Part shown: positions 41,592 to 50,690 of the stretch, piece by piece
How the letters are laid out: every line of letters starts with the position of its first letter
How positions within the stretch are numbered: position 1 is the stretch's first letter
Notes under the pieces: model-generated
Seen by the model: only the letters and a program-made list of their open reading frames with translations
Database searches by the model: none
Told to the model about the DNA's origin: nothing
Assembly: GCA_030038075.1 (NCBI GenBank)
Contig: JASHPO010000014.1
Location: forward strand, 1-64,000
Direction: 5' to 3'
Length of the DNA: 64,000 nt
Origin: Nitrososphaerales archaeon
GTDB taxonomy: Archaea; Thermoproteota; Nitrososphaeria; Nitrososphaerales; CADDZS01
Program-made: the position numbers and the translations under genes

Positions 41592-43190
41592 TTACTGTCT
41601 GCTATAAACTAGCGAAAATACGAGCACGACGAGCGAGATTACAAAGCTAATCTTGGCGTCAAACTTGCCAAAGTAGGCCGCCGAGACGAACAGTCCCGCG
41701 ATACCTAGACCCGCTCCCAATCCCGGAACGAACTTTGAACTGCGTTTGTCCCGCTCGGCAATCCTTACTCCAGTGGGATCATAATTTTGCTCTAAAAATC
41801 CTTTGAGCAGGGGAAGCACTTCTATTCCCGCGTCAAGGGCCTTGCTGATCTTTTTTATCGCATCTTGGAGCTCGGACCTGTACGCCTCATCAACGAGACC
41901 TTCCTCCTCCAAAAGGTTTCCAAGAATTTTCACAAATCTGAATTGCGGATCTAGGGCAAGGCATACTCCTTCCAGTATCGAGAGCATGCGCATGTATAGG
42001 ACCAGGTTCTTGGGAAGCTTGAACGGAAACTGGTAGATAGTCCTGTTTGCTATCTCCAGAAGTGCCTTCACTTCCGTTTCTTCCACTTTTCTTCCCTGCA
42101 TATCAGCTAGGGCAAGCTCCACGCCTCTGCGGATGACGTAACGGTTTGCATCGGGCTGGACCAGTCCGAGATCGATCATCGTATCAACCACGCGCGATGA
42201 GTTGAAATCAACTAGGGCGGTGTAGAATTTTATGAGCTTAAGACGCGTCTCGGGATCGAGCGAGCCGATCATGCCAAAGTCATACAGGATAATCTGGGTC
42301 GATTTTTTCTCGTCTGGGGAGAGTCTCACTGATATGTTGCCCGGATGCGGGTCGGCATGGAACAAACTCTGGCTCAAGAGCATCATGAAGAAAATCTTGG
42401 CAACGCGCCTTGCGAGTTTACGCCTGTCAACACCTGCTTCGTCGAGAGATTTCAGGTCGAGGATTTTCATGCCGCCGATGTATTCGAGGACGAGAACCCT
42501 TTCGGACGAAATTTTCGGGTAAACTCTGGGTATAATCACATCTTTCTGAGATATCATGTTCTTCTTTATCATCAGGAGGTTCTGTGCTTCCTTCCTGTAA
42601 TCTTCTTCTTCCTTGATGGTCTCAGAAAACTGGTCTATGATTGATTTGGCAGTGAACTGGAGAGATTTGTCGATAAAGCGCCCCACGAGCGGGATAAGCT
42701 TCGTGAGGACTTTGGTGTCGATTTCGATTTTTTCGCGAATCCCTGGCCGATTCACTTTCACGACGACCTGCTCCCCTTTGTATACCGCCCTGTAGACCTG
42801 CCCCAGACTTGCACCGGTAACGACGTCCTTGTCGAATGAGTCAAAAACTTCCGAGATCGAGTTTCCCAACGCTTGCTCGATTGTCGGCCTGACTTCTTCA
42901 AACGGAGCTGGCGGAACCTCGTCCTGAAGCTTTGCAAACTCGTCTATGTATGGCTGGGGCAAAACGTCGGGGCGAACGGAGAGAAGCTGACCCAATTTGA
43001 TGTACGCGGGGCCTAGCTCGATGAATGAATCAACCGCCTTTTTGGCGTGTTTCGTGTACTTAGCGGGATGGACTAGCCTGCCTTCCGCCTTTCTTATTTC
43101 CCGCCGGTCTCTCCTGTAATTGAGGGCGACAGGAAGGAGCTTCCAGATTACCTGAAAGAAGCGCCTGGTCTCCGGCTTGATGAGCGCCAA
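41592..43190 (-). CDS. ABC1/UbiB-family atypical kinase
   Basis: A 532-residue member of the ABC1/UbiB/ADCK family, linked to quinone or isoprenoid-lipid homeostasis. Seen: FIELGPAYIKLGQLLSVRPD and LPQPYIDEFAKLQDEVPP (KxGQ motif region), ASLGQVYRAVYKGEQVVVKV (A-rich loop with ATP-site Lys), FHADPHPGNI (catalytic Asp) and LYDFGMIG (DFG metal site). Two helices at about 484-530 anchor it in the membrane. The start shown is TTG. It follows 43191-43547 directly. It may act on the geranylgeranyl or quinone pool. Confidence 0.93.
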   Translation of the reverse strand: MALIKPETRRFFQVIWKLLPVALNYRRDRREIRKAEGRLVHPAKYTKHAKKAVDSFIELGPAYIKLGQLLSVRPDVLPQPYIDEFAKLQDEVPPAPFEEVRPTIEQALGNSISEVFDSFDKDVVTGASLGQVYRAVYKGEQVVVKVNRPGIREKIEIDTKVLTKLIPLVGRFIDKSLQFTAKSIIDQFSETIKEEEDYRKEAQNLLMIKKNMISQKDVIIPRVYPKISSERVLVLEYIGGMKILDLKSLDEAGVDRRKLARRVAKIFFMMLLSQSLFHADPHPGNISVRLSPDEKKSTQIILYDFGMIGSLDPETRLKLIKFYTALVDFNSSRVVDTMIDLGLVQPDANRYVIRRGVELALADMQGRKVEETEVKALLEIANRTIYQFPFKLPKNLVLYMRMLSILEGVCLALDPQFRFVKILGNLLEEEGLVDEAYRSELQDAIKKISKALDAGIEVLPLLKGFLEQNYDPTGVRIAERDKRSSKFVPGLGAGLGIAGLFVSAAYFGKFDAKISFVISLVVLVFSLVYSRQ

Positions 43191-43547
43191 TCACCGAAGC
43201 AGTCTCTTGATTATGGCGAACGCTTTATTCAAGGAGAGAAAGAGCAGGAGAAATTTCAAAAGATCAAAGGAACTGTCCGGCGGTTTCTTGCTTTGAGAGA
43301 GAAACGCAGCTGCCCCGAAGGATAGTAGTGTTTCAGGCGAATCTTTTACGATATGTCCTATTGGATTCGCGCGCGGATCAACATTGTCTCTGTGAATTAT
43401 AAATTTACCTTCATACTCTCTTGCGTGGAGACCGGTCGAGTTTCGATACTGTCTGATGCTTCCTTCTCTGCCGCCGAGAACGGTCTCTTCGAAACCGTAT
43501 TCCTCAACTGAAGGCAGAACGTCTTTTGAGATTGAAATTTCTTCCAC
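43191..43547 (-). CDS. Small protein preceding the UbiB-like kinase, unknown
   Basis: A 118-residue protein with a beta-rich N-terminal part (YGFEETVLGGREGSIRQYRN, then LHAREYEGKFIIHRDNVDPR) and a C-terminal hydrophobic helix (FDLLKFLLLFLSLNKAFAII) before KRLLR. The start is GTG at 43547. Its stop codon touches the UbiB-like start, so it is the first gene of that operon. An accessory or membrane-recruiting role is possible; no family recognised. Confidence 0.7.
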   Translation of the reverse strand: MEEISISKDVLPSVEEYGFEETVLGGREGSIRQYRNSTGLHAREYEGKFIIHRDNVDPRANPIGHIVKDSPETLLSFGAAAFLSQSKKPPDSSFDLLKFLLLFLSLNKAFAIIKRLLR

Positions 43548-43932
43548 TGGAATCCAGCGTAGGCAGTTTTCGCCTGAGATAATTCAACCTTTTGTGCTAT
43601 CACATGTTTTCGAAGAGACCGAAAGCATCGAGACTTCATCAAAAGGTACTAGGATCTTTGATTTTCCGCAAATTGTTCTTAAAGGAACCTTAAGGAAAAA
43701 ATCACGTGTTTTCCGAATATCCAAAAGATTCAATAAATCATTAAACTTCAATCGTCATAAATAGGGATGAAAATTGCAGGCAAGAATTTTTCGTGAAATA
43801 GCACCCCTACGTGTTCTGTCGATAAAACATATGGAAGAAATTTCTGCAAGCATTCTTCCCTTTTACGGCTTTGTCAACAAAATACTCGTTGTCAATTATA
43901 CTCGTTTGGCTAATTAGTACCGTGAAAAAAAA
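43548..43932. other. 385-bp gap with promoter elements, no clear gene
   Basis: A plus-strand frame (from 43456 to 43764) stays open but begins antisense to the previous gene, is Ser/Lys-rich and shows no domain. An imperfect repeat CTTAAAGG-AA-CCTTAAG is at 43678-43694. The part after 43765 is AT-rich and precedes the ribbon-helix-helix gene. Confidence 0.35.
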
Positions 43933-44106
43933 TTGCCAGAACTAAGGGTGACCATAAGTCACAGAATGGACAAACTGCTGGACAGAATAGTGGATGAGGA
44001 AGGCTTTTTCACCAGCAAGGCAGACCTCGCGAGATTTGCGATGGTCGATTACCTTCATGGGCTCGACATGTTGCCTCCGCAGGCAAAGAGCGGCGAGGGC
44101 AAATAG
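43933..44106 (+). CDS. Ribbon-helix-helix (CopG/Arc) protein
   Basis: A 57-residue protein: PELRVTISHRMDKLLDRIVD, EEGFFTSKADLARFAMVDYL and HGLDMLPPQAKSGEGK. A short strand (ELRVTIS) followed by two helices with a G-F-F-x-S-K-A-D turn is the CopG/Arc fold, which binds DNA as a dimer. It starts at TTG 43933; the frame is closed upstream by a TAG at 43915-43917. No toxin partner is adjacent. It is probably an autonomous repressor. Confidence 0.8.
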   Translation: MPELRVTISHRMDKLLDRIVDEEGFFTSKADLARFAMVDYLHGLDMLPPQAKSGEGK

Positions 44107-44244
44107 ATAAATCGATTTTTTTATAACCAATTCTGAAAATCCATTTTAGCCAGCTAATATCCATGTTTTTACCGTTTTATTGTGCAAAAGTAAAATAAAT
44201 CATCGATCCCGCTCGAACCTTTTGCATTTTTGGGCGAAGCGGAA

Positions 44245-44490
44245 ATGGCAACAAATTACGAATTAGGGGCAAATCATATTGCCCTTCTTATGATACTGCA
44301 AGAAGCGGGAAGACTTTCACCTTTTGAGCTGTCTAATAAATCAGGAATCCGTCTGCAGGAAACTCAGCTGATAATAGCGACTTTGATAAGAGATCGACTA
44401 ATTGAGAAATCATCAGACGGCTTTACTAGCTATTTGGACATCACAAAACACGGCCGAGACGTCGTTAATTCCAGGAAAGGACTAACTTGA
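44245..44490 (+). CDS. Small winged-helix protein
   Basis: An 81-residue DNA-binding protein: HIALLMILQEAGRLSPFELS, NKSGIRLQETQLIIATLIRD and RLIEKSSDGFTSYLDITKHG, a compact winged helix of the MarR/HTH_45 type. I take ATG at 44245; the frame also has a TTG at 44230, which a TATA-like TAAAATAAAT at 44191-44200 would suit better (33 bases). It is monocistronic and precedes a convergent surface-protein gene. Target unknown. Confidence 0.75.
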   Translation: MATNYELGANHIALLMILQEAGRLSPFELSNKSGIRLQETQLIIATLIRDRLIEKSSDGFTSYLDITKHGRDVVNSRKGLT

Positions 44491-44550
44491 CGCTACTCTT
44501 TCGCAAGAGAAGATGGATCTAAAAAAATAGTCGAGAGGTTACCCTCGATT

Positions 44551-46236
44551 CTACGAGGGTTTTCCTCTACGCATCGCAACTACGACAACACCGATGACGA
44601 CTAGTACCACTACTATCGCTGCTGCAGCTTCGAGGTCTCCTGCGCTGCTTCGGTTGCTACTGGATGTTGTCGTGATCGATTGAGTGGCAGAACTTGTGGA
44701 TTGTGCGCCGCTTTGCGTACTTCCTGTCGGAGCTGTAGACGTAACTGAGGACGTTTGCCCGGTTGATGAAGAACCTTGCGCGGTGGATGTAGTCGTGACA
44801 GCTCCACCGTTTGCGACGTAGTAAGTGCTTGCCGGGTCATCGAAAACATAGACGTAGCCGCCGGATGTCCAATAGTTCGCGGAGTTCAGCTGGAATGTTC
44901 CTGTCGCGTTGGTCTTAAACACGATAACGCTTGGAAATGATGTGGTCACGTTGAATACCACATTGCCCGTCGCCGTAATATTGACTTGCGTCGCCGTGTA
45001 GGTTTTAGACCCCACAGTGATCGTGGTCTGCTTTTGCGACTGCGGGGATGTTTGGGTAACCTGCTGGCTGGAGTTGTTTGAGAAATTAACAACAACGTAG
45101 GTGCTGCTCGCATTAGCGTTCAAGAGCAGCAGGGTGTTGCTCGATCCGTTGACAAGGACTGTGTGTTGTGATTCGACGCTGGCGGTGGAGCTTATAGTCC
45201 CGGTGGTGTTTCGCTGGATGACAACCTTCTGCCCGGTTACAAGGATAGTGAACGCGCTGCTCGAAGAGCTTCCACCGGCTGGTTGCGTTGCAGATACTAT
45301 CAAAGTGCTCGACGCAACCGTCTGCACGCTCGTCGTTACCCCGAGAATAGATAGCGTCTTTGAACTTTGTAGGTCGACTTCCTGCGCAAATCCTACGATC
45401 GTACCGTTTGTTCCGAAGAACTCGCTAGTCCTCGATGCCGTAGTGCCGGTCGAGACCGTGCCGTTGAAGGAGGTGCTTGCACTGCCGGTTCCCTGCCAGA
45501 CCATGTCAGGATAGTTTGATCTCAAAAAGGCGGCTACCCCAACCGAGACCAGCGGCGTTGCGATCGAACCGGTTGCGTTTACAGAAGTCGTTCCAACGCT
45601 CGTTGATTTATAACGCGTTGGGAATATCACTTGAACGTTCCCTGTCACGTTAAGAGAAGCCCGAGTCGTGAAAGTGAATTGTGGAACGCTCACGGACACG
45701 CTGGAAGTTACACCAAGTGGAGCAGTCGTAGTCTCCATCCCGCTTACGCCGGCAAAACCCAGCACGAGTAAGGCGGAGGCTGATGCGTTGACATATGCCA
45801 GGCCAGTGACCGAAGCCGAACTTGTTGCGTTAATTTTGGCCAAACCAGACCAAATAACCTGTTCAACTGCATTCTGATTTACCGCAACGTAGAGCAGAGT
45901 TCCACCGTTGCCCGAAATGCTGGCTTTTACGGTGTTACTTGCATAGCTGGAGGACACGGACAGACTAATAGAAGTGTTTCCTCCACTAGATACACCGACG
46001 TAATTCGTTATGCGACTTGAGAAAGTTCCATTTCCAGCCACGCCAGAATAGAATCCGTTTGCAGTCTGGTACTGGACCGTCGTAGTTCCCAGAAGCGAAG
46101 TCGTGGCGACGTATCGACTGGCCGAAGATTGATAGCTTCCAGTATAAGAGCTCGAGGCCGCGCGGGTAGGTAGCACCAAGACGCTGGAAAGAAGTAGCAC
46201 TCCTAAAACTGCTGTAAGGATTTGTTCTCTTTTCAT
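44551..46236 (-). CDS. Large Ser/Thr-rich cell-surface protein with C-terminal anchor
   Basis: A 561-residue exported protein. An N-terminal signal peptide (MKREQILTAVLGVLLLSSVL, cleavage near TRAAS at 27), then about 450 residues of Ser/Thr/Val/Asn-rich beta repeats with many N-x-S/T sites, a low-complexity Ser/Thr linker (about 475-535) and a C-terminal helix (AAAAIVVVLVVIGVVVVAM) with a basic RRGKPS stop. This is an archaeal S-layer/adhesin-like architecture and is probably heavily glycosylated. A TATA-like AAATATAAGG lies about 27 bases upstream of ATG 46236. Confidence 0.85.
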   Translation of the reverse strand: MKREQILTAVLGVLLLSSVLVLPTRAASSSYTGSYQSSASRYVATTSLLGTTTVQYQTANGFYSGVAGNGTFSSRITNYVGVSSGGNTSISLSVSSSYASNTVKASISGNGGTLLYVAVNQNAVEQVIWSGLAKINATSSASVTGLAYVNASASALLVLGFAGVSGMETTTAPLGVTSSVSVSVPQFTFTTRASLNVTGNVQVIFPTRYKSTSVGTTSVNATGSIATPLVSVGVAAFLRSNYPDMVWQGTGSASTSFNGTVSTGTTASRTSEFFGTNGTIVGFAQEVDLQSSKTLSILGVTTSVQTVASSTLIVSATQPAGGSSSSSAFTILVTGQKVVIQRNTTGTISSTASVESQHTVLVNGSSNTLLLLNANASSTYVVVNFSNNSSQQVTQTSPQSQKQTTITVGSKTYTATQVNITATGNVVFNVTTSFPSVIVFKTNATGTFQLNSANYWTSGGYVYVFDDPASTYYVANGGAVTTTSTAQGSSSTGQTSSVTSTAPTGSTQSGAQSTSSATQSITTTSSSNRSSAGDLEAAAAIVVVLVVIGVVVVAMRRGKPS

Positions 46237-46394
46237 TTCTTTTTCACTTGATTCGGAACCTTATATTTTTCCTAAACACATCAAAGAAGCCTTGCATGAT
46301 TATCGTTTATGAAGTCCAACTATAGATGAAAATTTAGTAATAAATTAATCTCACATTTTGGTGACCAGTTGGCCAAGACGCGATACAATAGCCC

Positions 46395-46953
46395 TTAGGG
46401 ATAAGTTTCGTTTAACGGATTGTTTGGTTTCCTGCTCTTGCGCTGCAAATCAGGATCCCCGGAACTTTCCTGCAATGCTATTTCACAAGAATGTGTGCCC
46501 AAGGACTCGTAGCATTTATTGCGGAGAATCGCATACTTTCTGTTGTAGAATACTTCAGCCATTCCCTGAATCACTCTGAACAAGAAACTGCATTCGTCCT
46601 CGGGAACGGTTTCTCTTGTACCGCAGCAGAATACGCACCCTTTCGAGATGATCCTGATCCACGAACCATTCTCGTCGCACATGACCAAAAATTTACCCCA
46701 TCCGGCAGCCGAAGCCAAGCTTTGAAGGTTAGCGATGGTTGTCGGCAAGGGATCGGAGACAGCTCTTCTCGCGTATGAAGTACCATACTGATGCCCTATT
46801 TTTTCAATAATAGCGAATCCCCCAACGAGAATTGCCTGATCAATTCGCTCTCAACCTCGGCCATATGTCGGCGTTCAGTAGGAAGACACGTGTATTTTGA
46901 CGCTTGTTTTGTACTGTTCCATCAGCCAGATTGAACTCGAAGAAATCTCTCAT
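46395..46953 (-). pseudogene. V4R-domain protein, frameshifted
   Basis: Two frames join to a V4R-like protein. The first runs from ATG 46953 (MRDFFEFNLADGTVQNKRQN, then TRVFLLNADIWPRLRAN) to a TGA at 46840-46842. The second begins near there with QAILVGGFAIIEKIGHQYGT and continues through AGWGKFLVMCDENGSWIRII to the FCCGT, FLFRVIQGMAEVF and KCYESLGTHSCEIAL segments, matching the V4R ending C.a.G...C.f. A two-base loss in GAGAGA near 46846-46850 would explain the shift. Upstream sequence to 47150 also looks like broken coding sequence. V4R domains bind small ligands, often in transcription regulators. Confidence 0.55.
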
Positions 46954-47153
46954 CGTATTAGAGTCAAGGTCATTACCCAAGAGCGAGATCCTTCACCTTG
47001 GTCGCGTGCTTGCTCGACAAGCTTTTTGGCCCAGGATCCCATCTGGTCAAGGAGCAGATAATATCTGAAATCGCAAAGTTCTTTCACACCGGACAATCGA
47101 GCAATATGACTACGCTGACTGAAGCAATATCGAAAGCAAGAATCCTGTGATGC

Positions 47154-47933
47154 TTAACGAAATTTCTCACGAATTAGTTTCACGTCGTCTCTCGATAGTC
47201 GCCACCCCGACGCCCCGCAGTTTTCTCTAACATGATCAGGGTTGTCGGCCTTTGGGATTGCGACGACATTCTCTTCCGAGGTGAGATAATTCAGTATGAC
47301 TTGAGCTCGCGTCCTGCCATATTTTGATGACAACTCGCCGATCAAATCCTTCCTCTGCCGCAAAGCTCCTCCTTTGAGCGGAGAATATGCCACGACAGTA
47401 ATTCCCTCTTTCTTGCAGTAGGGAATCAAATCATCTTCAATTTCACGCTGGTCCAGACTGTACTTGACTTGGTTTGAAACGATATCTTGGGAGGAAAGGG
47501 AATCTCGCGCTTCTTTCAACTCTTCAACGGAAAAGTTGCTTACGCCGATGTGTTTTATTTTGCCCCGCTTTACGAGTTCTTCCATGGCATGCATAGTCTC
47601 CTTGATCGGAATGCTGCGACTAGGCCAATGAAGCATGTATAGATCGACATATTTGACTCCCAGCCGCCTCAGACTGCCTTCGCAAGCTTTCAAAACGTCG
47701 TCAAAACGAAAGTTATCTGTCCACACCTTGGTGGCGAGGAAAACGTTGTCTCTGATGCCTTCGATAGCTTTACCCACAATTCCCTCGGTCCCGTAAACTT
47801 CGGCCGTGTCGATATGAGTCGCTCCAAGAGAGACTCCTAGGCGCAGGGGCTCCACACCGTCTCTGTAATTCCAAGTTCCCTGGCCGATCTCCGAGATTTT
47901 GATTTCAGTTTTTCCGAGTCGTTTGAAGTTCAT
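47154..47933 (-). CDS. Aldo/keto reductase
   Basis: NADPH-dependent carbonyl reductase, TIM barrel of 259 residues. Seen: THIDTAEVYGTEGIVGKAIE with the catalytic Asp and Tyr (about 36-44), VFLATKVW with the Lys (about 67), YMLHWPSRSIP with the His (about 99), KRGKIKHIGVSNFSVEELKE (about 117) and the AIPKADNPDHVRENCG cofactor loop. The tetrad is complete. It is shorter than many AKRs (about 300), as in archaeal/bacterial AKR5-type members. ATG at 47933. It is monocistronic. Substrate unknown. Confidence 0.93.
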   Translation of the reverse strand: MNFKRLGKTEIKISEIGQGTWNYRDGVEPLRLGVSLGATHIDTAEVYGTEGIVGKAIEGIRDNVFLATKVWTDNFRFDDVLKACEGSLRRLGVKYVDLYMLHWPSRSIPIKETMHAMEELVKRGKIKHIGVSNFSVEELKEARDSLSSQDIVSNQVKYSLDQREIEDDLIPYCKKEGITVVAYSPLKGGALRQRKDLIGELSSKYGRTRAQVILNYLTSEENVVAIPKADNPDHVRENCGASGWRLSRDDVKLIREKFR

Positions 47934-48023
47934 GCAATCGCTTGAAAAGCATTTTGATGTAATGAGGATTTCTGAGTTTCGAAACTCAAAAACCTAAATT
48001 TACGGCGGTTTCAGAATCCAGCG

Positions 48024-48444
48024 ATGCAAGAAAAGGCGCGAACACTAGAAATAGATTTGACTAGTTTCCTCTTGTTTGTCGCAGGGGTATTTTTCCTTCT
48101 CGAGGGACTGATCCACTATGAGGATTTTTCGTTACTTCCAATGCTGACAATGCGGTCTCGGCGGTCTTGGTCATTGGGAGCGTCGCGGTCGCACTCATCT
48201 ACATCGCGCTGGGCTATTCATGCTGGAAGAACCCAGCTGATCTGGGCTTTGCAACCGCGATGTCGGCAATACTTTCTGCGGCATATTTCATACTCGAAGT
48301 AGTCGAAGCTGCAGCCCAAAGTTATATTTTCAGGTAGCCTTTAACTATGCTCAATTTCTCTCAGGGTACGGTTCAGTCACAATTTTTGTTGAGCTGTTGA
48401 TAGCATTCTTCTCTTTCAGAGTCTACAGATTGCTATCAAACTAG
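48024..48444 (+). pseudogene. Four-helix membrane protein with two frameshifts
   Basis: Three frames in turn give four helices. Frame 1 from ATG 48024 (LTSFLLFVAGVFFLLEGLIH), frame 2 from about 48140 (NADNAVSAVLVIGSVAVALI and FATAMSAILSAAYFILEVVE, to TAG 48335-48337), and frame 3 from about 48343 (FLSGYGSVTIFVELLIAFF, to TAG 48442-48444). The first shift fits loss of one base near GATTTTTCGTTACTT. Beyond the first break the original frame is Arg/Ser-rich and not protein-like. The end overlaps the PiT gene tail to tail. Confidence 0.6.
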
Positions 48445-49376
48445 CCGATCAGATAAGCTAGACCGAACCCCAGTCCGACGCTTACCATCGTGGCAAAGGC
48501 CCATCCACCAATCAAATTCATGAGCTCTTTTCGATTTACGACTGAAGGTCTATGCGCGATTCCCGCGCCGATCATGCCGCCGATTACGACCTGAGTCAGA
48601 GAGACCGGGACCGACAACGCTGTGAAAATCGTAGTGATAATGGCCGAGCCCAGCATCGCGGAGAGCGTCTTTATCTGACCCAGTCCGACTATCCTGTCCC
48701 CCACAACTTTGGCTATTGACTTGCCAAAGAGTATCATTCCGCTAGCCGTCGAGACGAATACCGCTAATTCGAGAAGGAAGGGCGACCCGGCGATAGAACT
48801 CGTCCTTGCAAAAGAGACTATCACGCCGATGTTGTTTGCGCCTAGGGCAAACGAGACGTAGAAAACGGATATCACGAGTAACATGCGGTTGGCCAAACTG
48901 ATGGTCGAAAGAGCTGCTCTACTCTCAAACTTCACCACAATCTCGTAGGTGAGGATGGTAACGAGCGCGCACAAAATCGGGGCGGCTATCCAAGAGCCGA
49001 CAATCTTCACCACACCTTCGACGTTTACAGAAGAGTGGCTTGCGAGCGCGGCTCCAATGAATGAGCCGACGACGCAGTTGGAAAGACTGACCGGTAAGTG
49101 AAGAAGCGTCAACGCTATCAGAAGACTGACTGAAACGATGACGCCTGCTACAACCGCTGAAAAAGGAATGCTCGAAGATACCATTTTCCCGATGATCGAG
49201 CTTGACATGCTTCCTCCAAGTACCAGGAGGCCTGCAAAGACACCACCTACGGTTAGGGCTAGTGCGAGGTTGTAGCTCGTAAGGTTTGAGAGATTGCCCG
49301 TCGTAAGTCCGGAGTTGTTCCATCCGAAGGCGAAACCTAAAACCAGTAGCAAAAGCAGAAGGAAAGATGTGTCCAC
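48441..49376 (-). CDS. PiT-type inorganic phosphate transporter
   Basis: Low-affinity phosphate symporter of the PiT family (SLC20), 311 residues with about ten helices. Seen: the inverted-repeat signatures FAFGWNNSGLTTGNLSNL (GxNDx-like, about 15-32) and VSFALGANNIGVIVSFART (about 175), plus VPVSLTQVVIGGMIGAGIAH. It is shorter than most PiT proteins, which carry a large central loop. The start GTG at 49376 shares one base with the DUF47 stop codon, so the two are coupled; this is the common PiT-DUF47 pair. Confidence 0.92.
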   Translation of the reverse strand: MDTSFLLLLLLVLGFAFGWNNSGLTTGNLSNLTSYNLALALTVGGVFAGLLVLGGSMSSSIIGKMVSSSIPFSAVVAGVIVSVSLLIALTLLHLPVSLSNCVVGSFIGAALASHSSVNVEGVVKIVGSWIAAPILCALVTILTYEIVVKFESRAALSTISLANRMLLVISVFYVSFALGANNIGVIVSFARTSSIAGSPFLLELAVFVSTASGMILFGKSIAKVVGDRIVGLGQIKTLSAMLGSAIITTIFTALSVPVSLTQVVIGGMIGAGIAHRPSVVNRKELMNLIGGWAFATMVSVGLGFGLAYLIG

Positions 49377-49990
49377 TAGGAGTAACCTTTTGCAACCAGT
49401 ATCTGCAGGGCGTTCGATCCGTTTTCCGCATTATCAGCGATTCCGTCGGCCGTATTCAAAAAATCTCTCAGCATGATGATGTCCAAGACATCAGCGTTGA
49501 TCTCGTTTTTGAGAAGATTTCCAAGTATCGAGTACCTTATCATGTCGGCATCTTCTTCTGAGCGCTCGACTTTCTCTACAAGCGCGAGGACTTCCATCCT
49601 GTCCTTTTCCAGCGCCGTAATCGACACCCGGAGTAATTCGGCGGTCTTGAGGCAACTAGCTATGAAAGAAGCCACATCTTCCCTGAACATATAATCCACG
49701 GCCTCCTTTGGAATGTGACGCAGGTGGAATAACTTTCCCGCGTCCTTGGCCTCGTCCGCGATGCTGTCTATCCGCTCAAGGAGGTTTAAGAAATCCTCTC
49801 TGATCCCACCGAAGAAAGAACCGGTGACTATTTCTCTGACGAGAGCTTCGTGCAAACCATCACCCTGTTCCTCTAGGTCGGCGATCAGAGCGTACTCAGA
49901 GTCGACGCCATCATAGTCGTAATTCTTGAGCAACTCGACCTGCTTCTGGAGGTGCAGCACTGCGTCTATCGAGACATCGAGATTTCTCAA
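49376..49990 (-). CDS. DUF47/PhoU-like regulator of PiT, start upstream uncertain
   Basis: A helical PhoU-like protein that accompanies PiT transporters. Seen: LEEQGDGLHEALVREIVTGS (E..gD...h.....), FLNLLERIDSIADEAKDAGK (the D.Ia.....a metal helix) and a matching helix near the C-terminus (DFLNTADGIADNAENGSNAL). The TTG at 49990 gives 204 residues, but the frame stays open to 50086 and the added part (WKNTFKDVFSFFSRGERETL) reads as the true DUF47 N-terminus. No ATG, GTG or TTG is available there, only CTG 50080 or ATT 50077. A rare start or a sequence error is likely. Confidence 0.88.
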   Translation of the reverse strand: MRNLDVSIDAVLHLQKQVELLKNYDYDGVDSEYALIADLEEQGDGLHEALVREIVTGSFFGGIREDFLNLLERIDSIADEAKDAGKLFHLRHIPKEAVDYMFREDVASFIASCLKTAELLRVSITALEKDRMEVLALVEKVERSEEDADMIRYSILGNLLKNEINADVLDIIMLRDFLNTADGIADNAENGSNALQILVAKGYS

Positions 49991-50188
49991 GACCTTCTCC
50001 AGCGTCTCTCTTTCTCCGCGCGAAAAAAAGCTGAAAACGTCCTTGAACGTGTTCTTCCACCGAGCAACTCGCGAAATCAGGGCGATTTAAGCTAAATCTG
50101 CGGAAAAAGACAGAAATTTGATGCAGGTTTGAGAGACTCCAAATTGGAGCCAAAAAGATATCGATCTAAAGATGCAGCAAGGCCATGG

Positions 50189-50690
50189 ATTGTAGTTAGA
50201 AGAACGACGAAACACGATGTTCCAAAAATCCTCCGGAATTTGGAAATGGTTGAAGGAAGAAATCTACCTTGGAACGGAGACTATCACGAGCAGGAATAGA
50301 AGGGGGACTTTAGATCACGTCAAGGACAGGCGCTCGCTCACAATCGTTGCCATAGTCGACGGCGAAATAGTGGGAAGCTTGACGCTCTGGTGGAGCCGGC
50401 TAAAGAAAATGGCGCACGTTCGCGAGCTCGGAATGCTCGTAGTCGACGGCTACAGGGAAATGGGGGTCGGCGGTGCTTCGATGGATTACGGACTGAAATG
50501 GGCAAAAAGACAAAAAATTGAGAAGCTGACCTTGGAGTTTTTTCAACGAACAAAAGAGCTTACAAACTTTACAAGAAATTCGGATTCGTGGTCGAGGCGT
50601 ATTCAAAAACCAGCATGTGCTGAAGGGAAAAAGGGCGGACGAAATACGGATGGCGTTGTTTCTCTGTACTCTTGCGAATCTATCTGGTAA
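50189..50690 (+). pseudogene. GNAT acetyltransferase with three frameshifts
   Basis: Four frames in succession give one GNAT protein. IVVRRTTKHDVPKIL (from 50189), then WLKEEIYLGTETITS and IVAIVDGEIVGSLTLWW with RELGMLVVDGYREMGVGGAS (acetyl-CoA loop, R/Q-x-x-G-x-G/A), then FSTNKRAYKLYKKFGFVVEA (from about 50537) and finally LKGKRADEIRMALFL (from about 50620). All core GNAT motifs are present but no frame holds them together. Because there are several independent breaks, decay is more likely than one read error. It overlaps the P450 gene end. Confidence 0.65.

Noticed and set aside
43678-43694. CTTAAAGG-AA-CCTTAAG as an operator
   Set aside because: Imperfect, AT-rich, and not placed at a convincing promoter.
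43456-43764. Plus-strand 102-codon frame after the UbiB operon
   Set aside because: Starts antisense to the 43191-43547 gene, Ser/Lys-rich, no recognisable motif.
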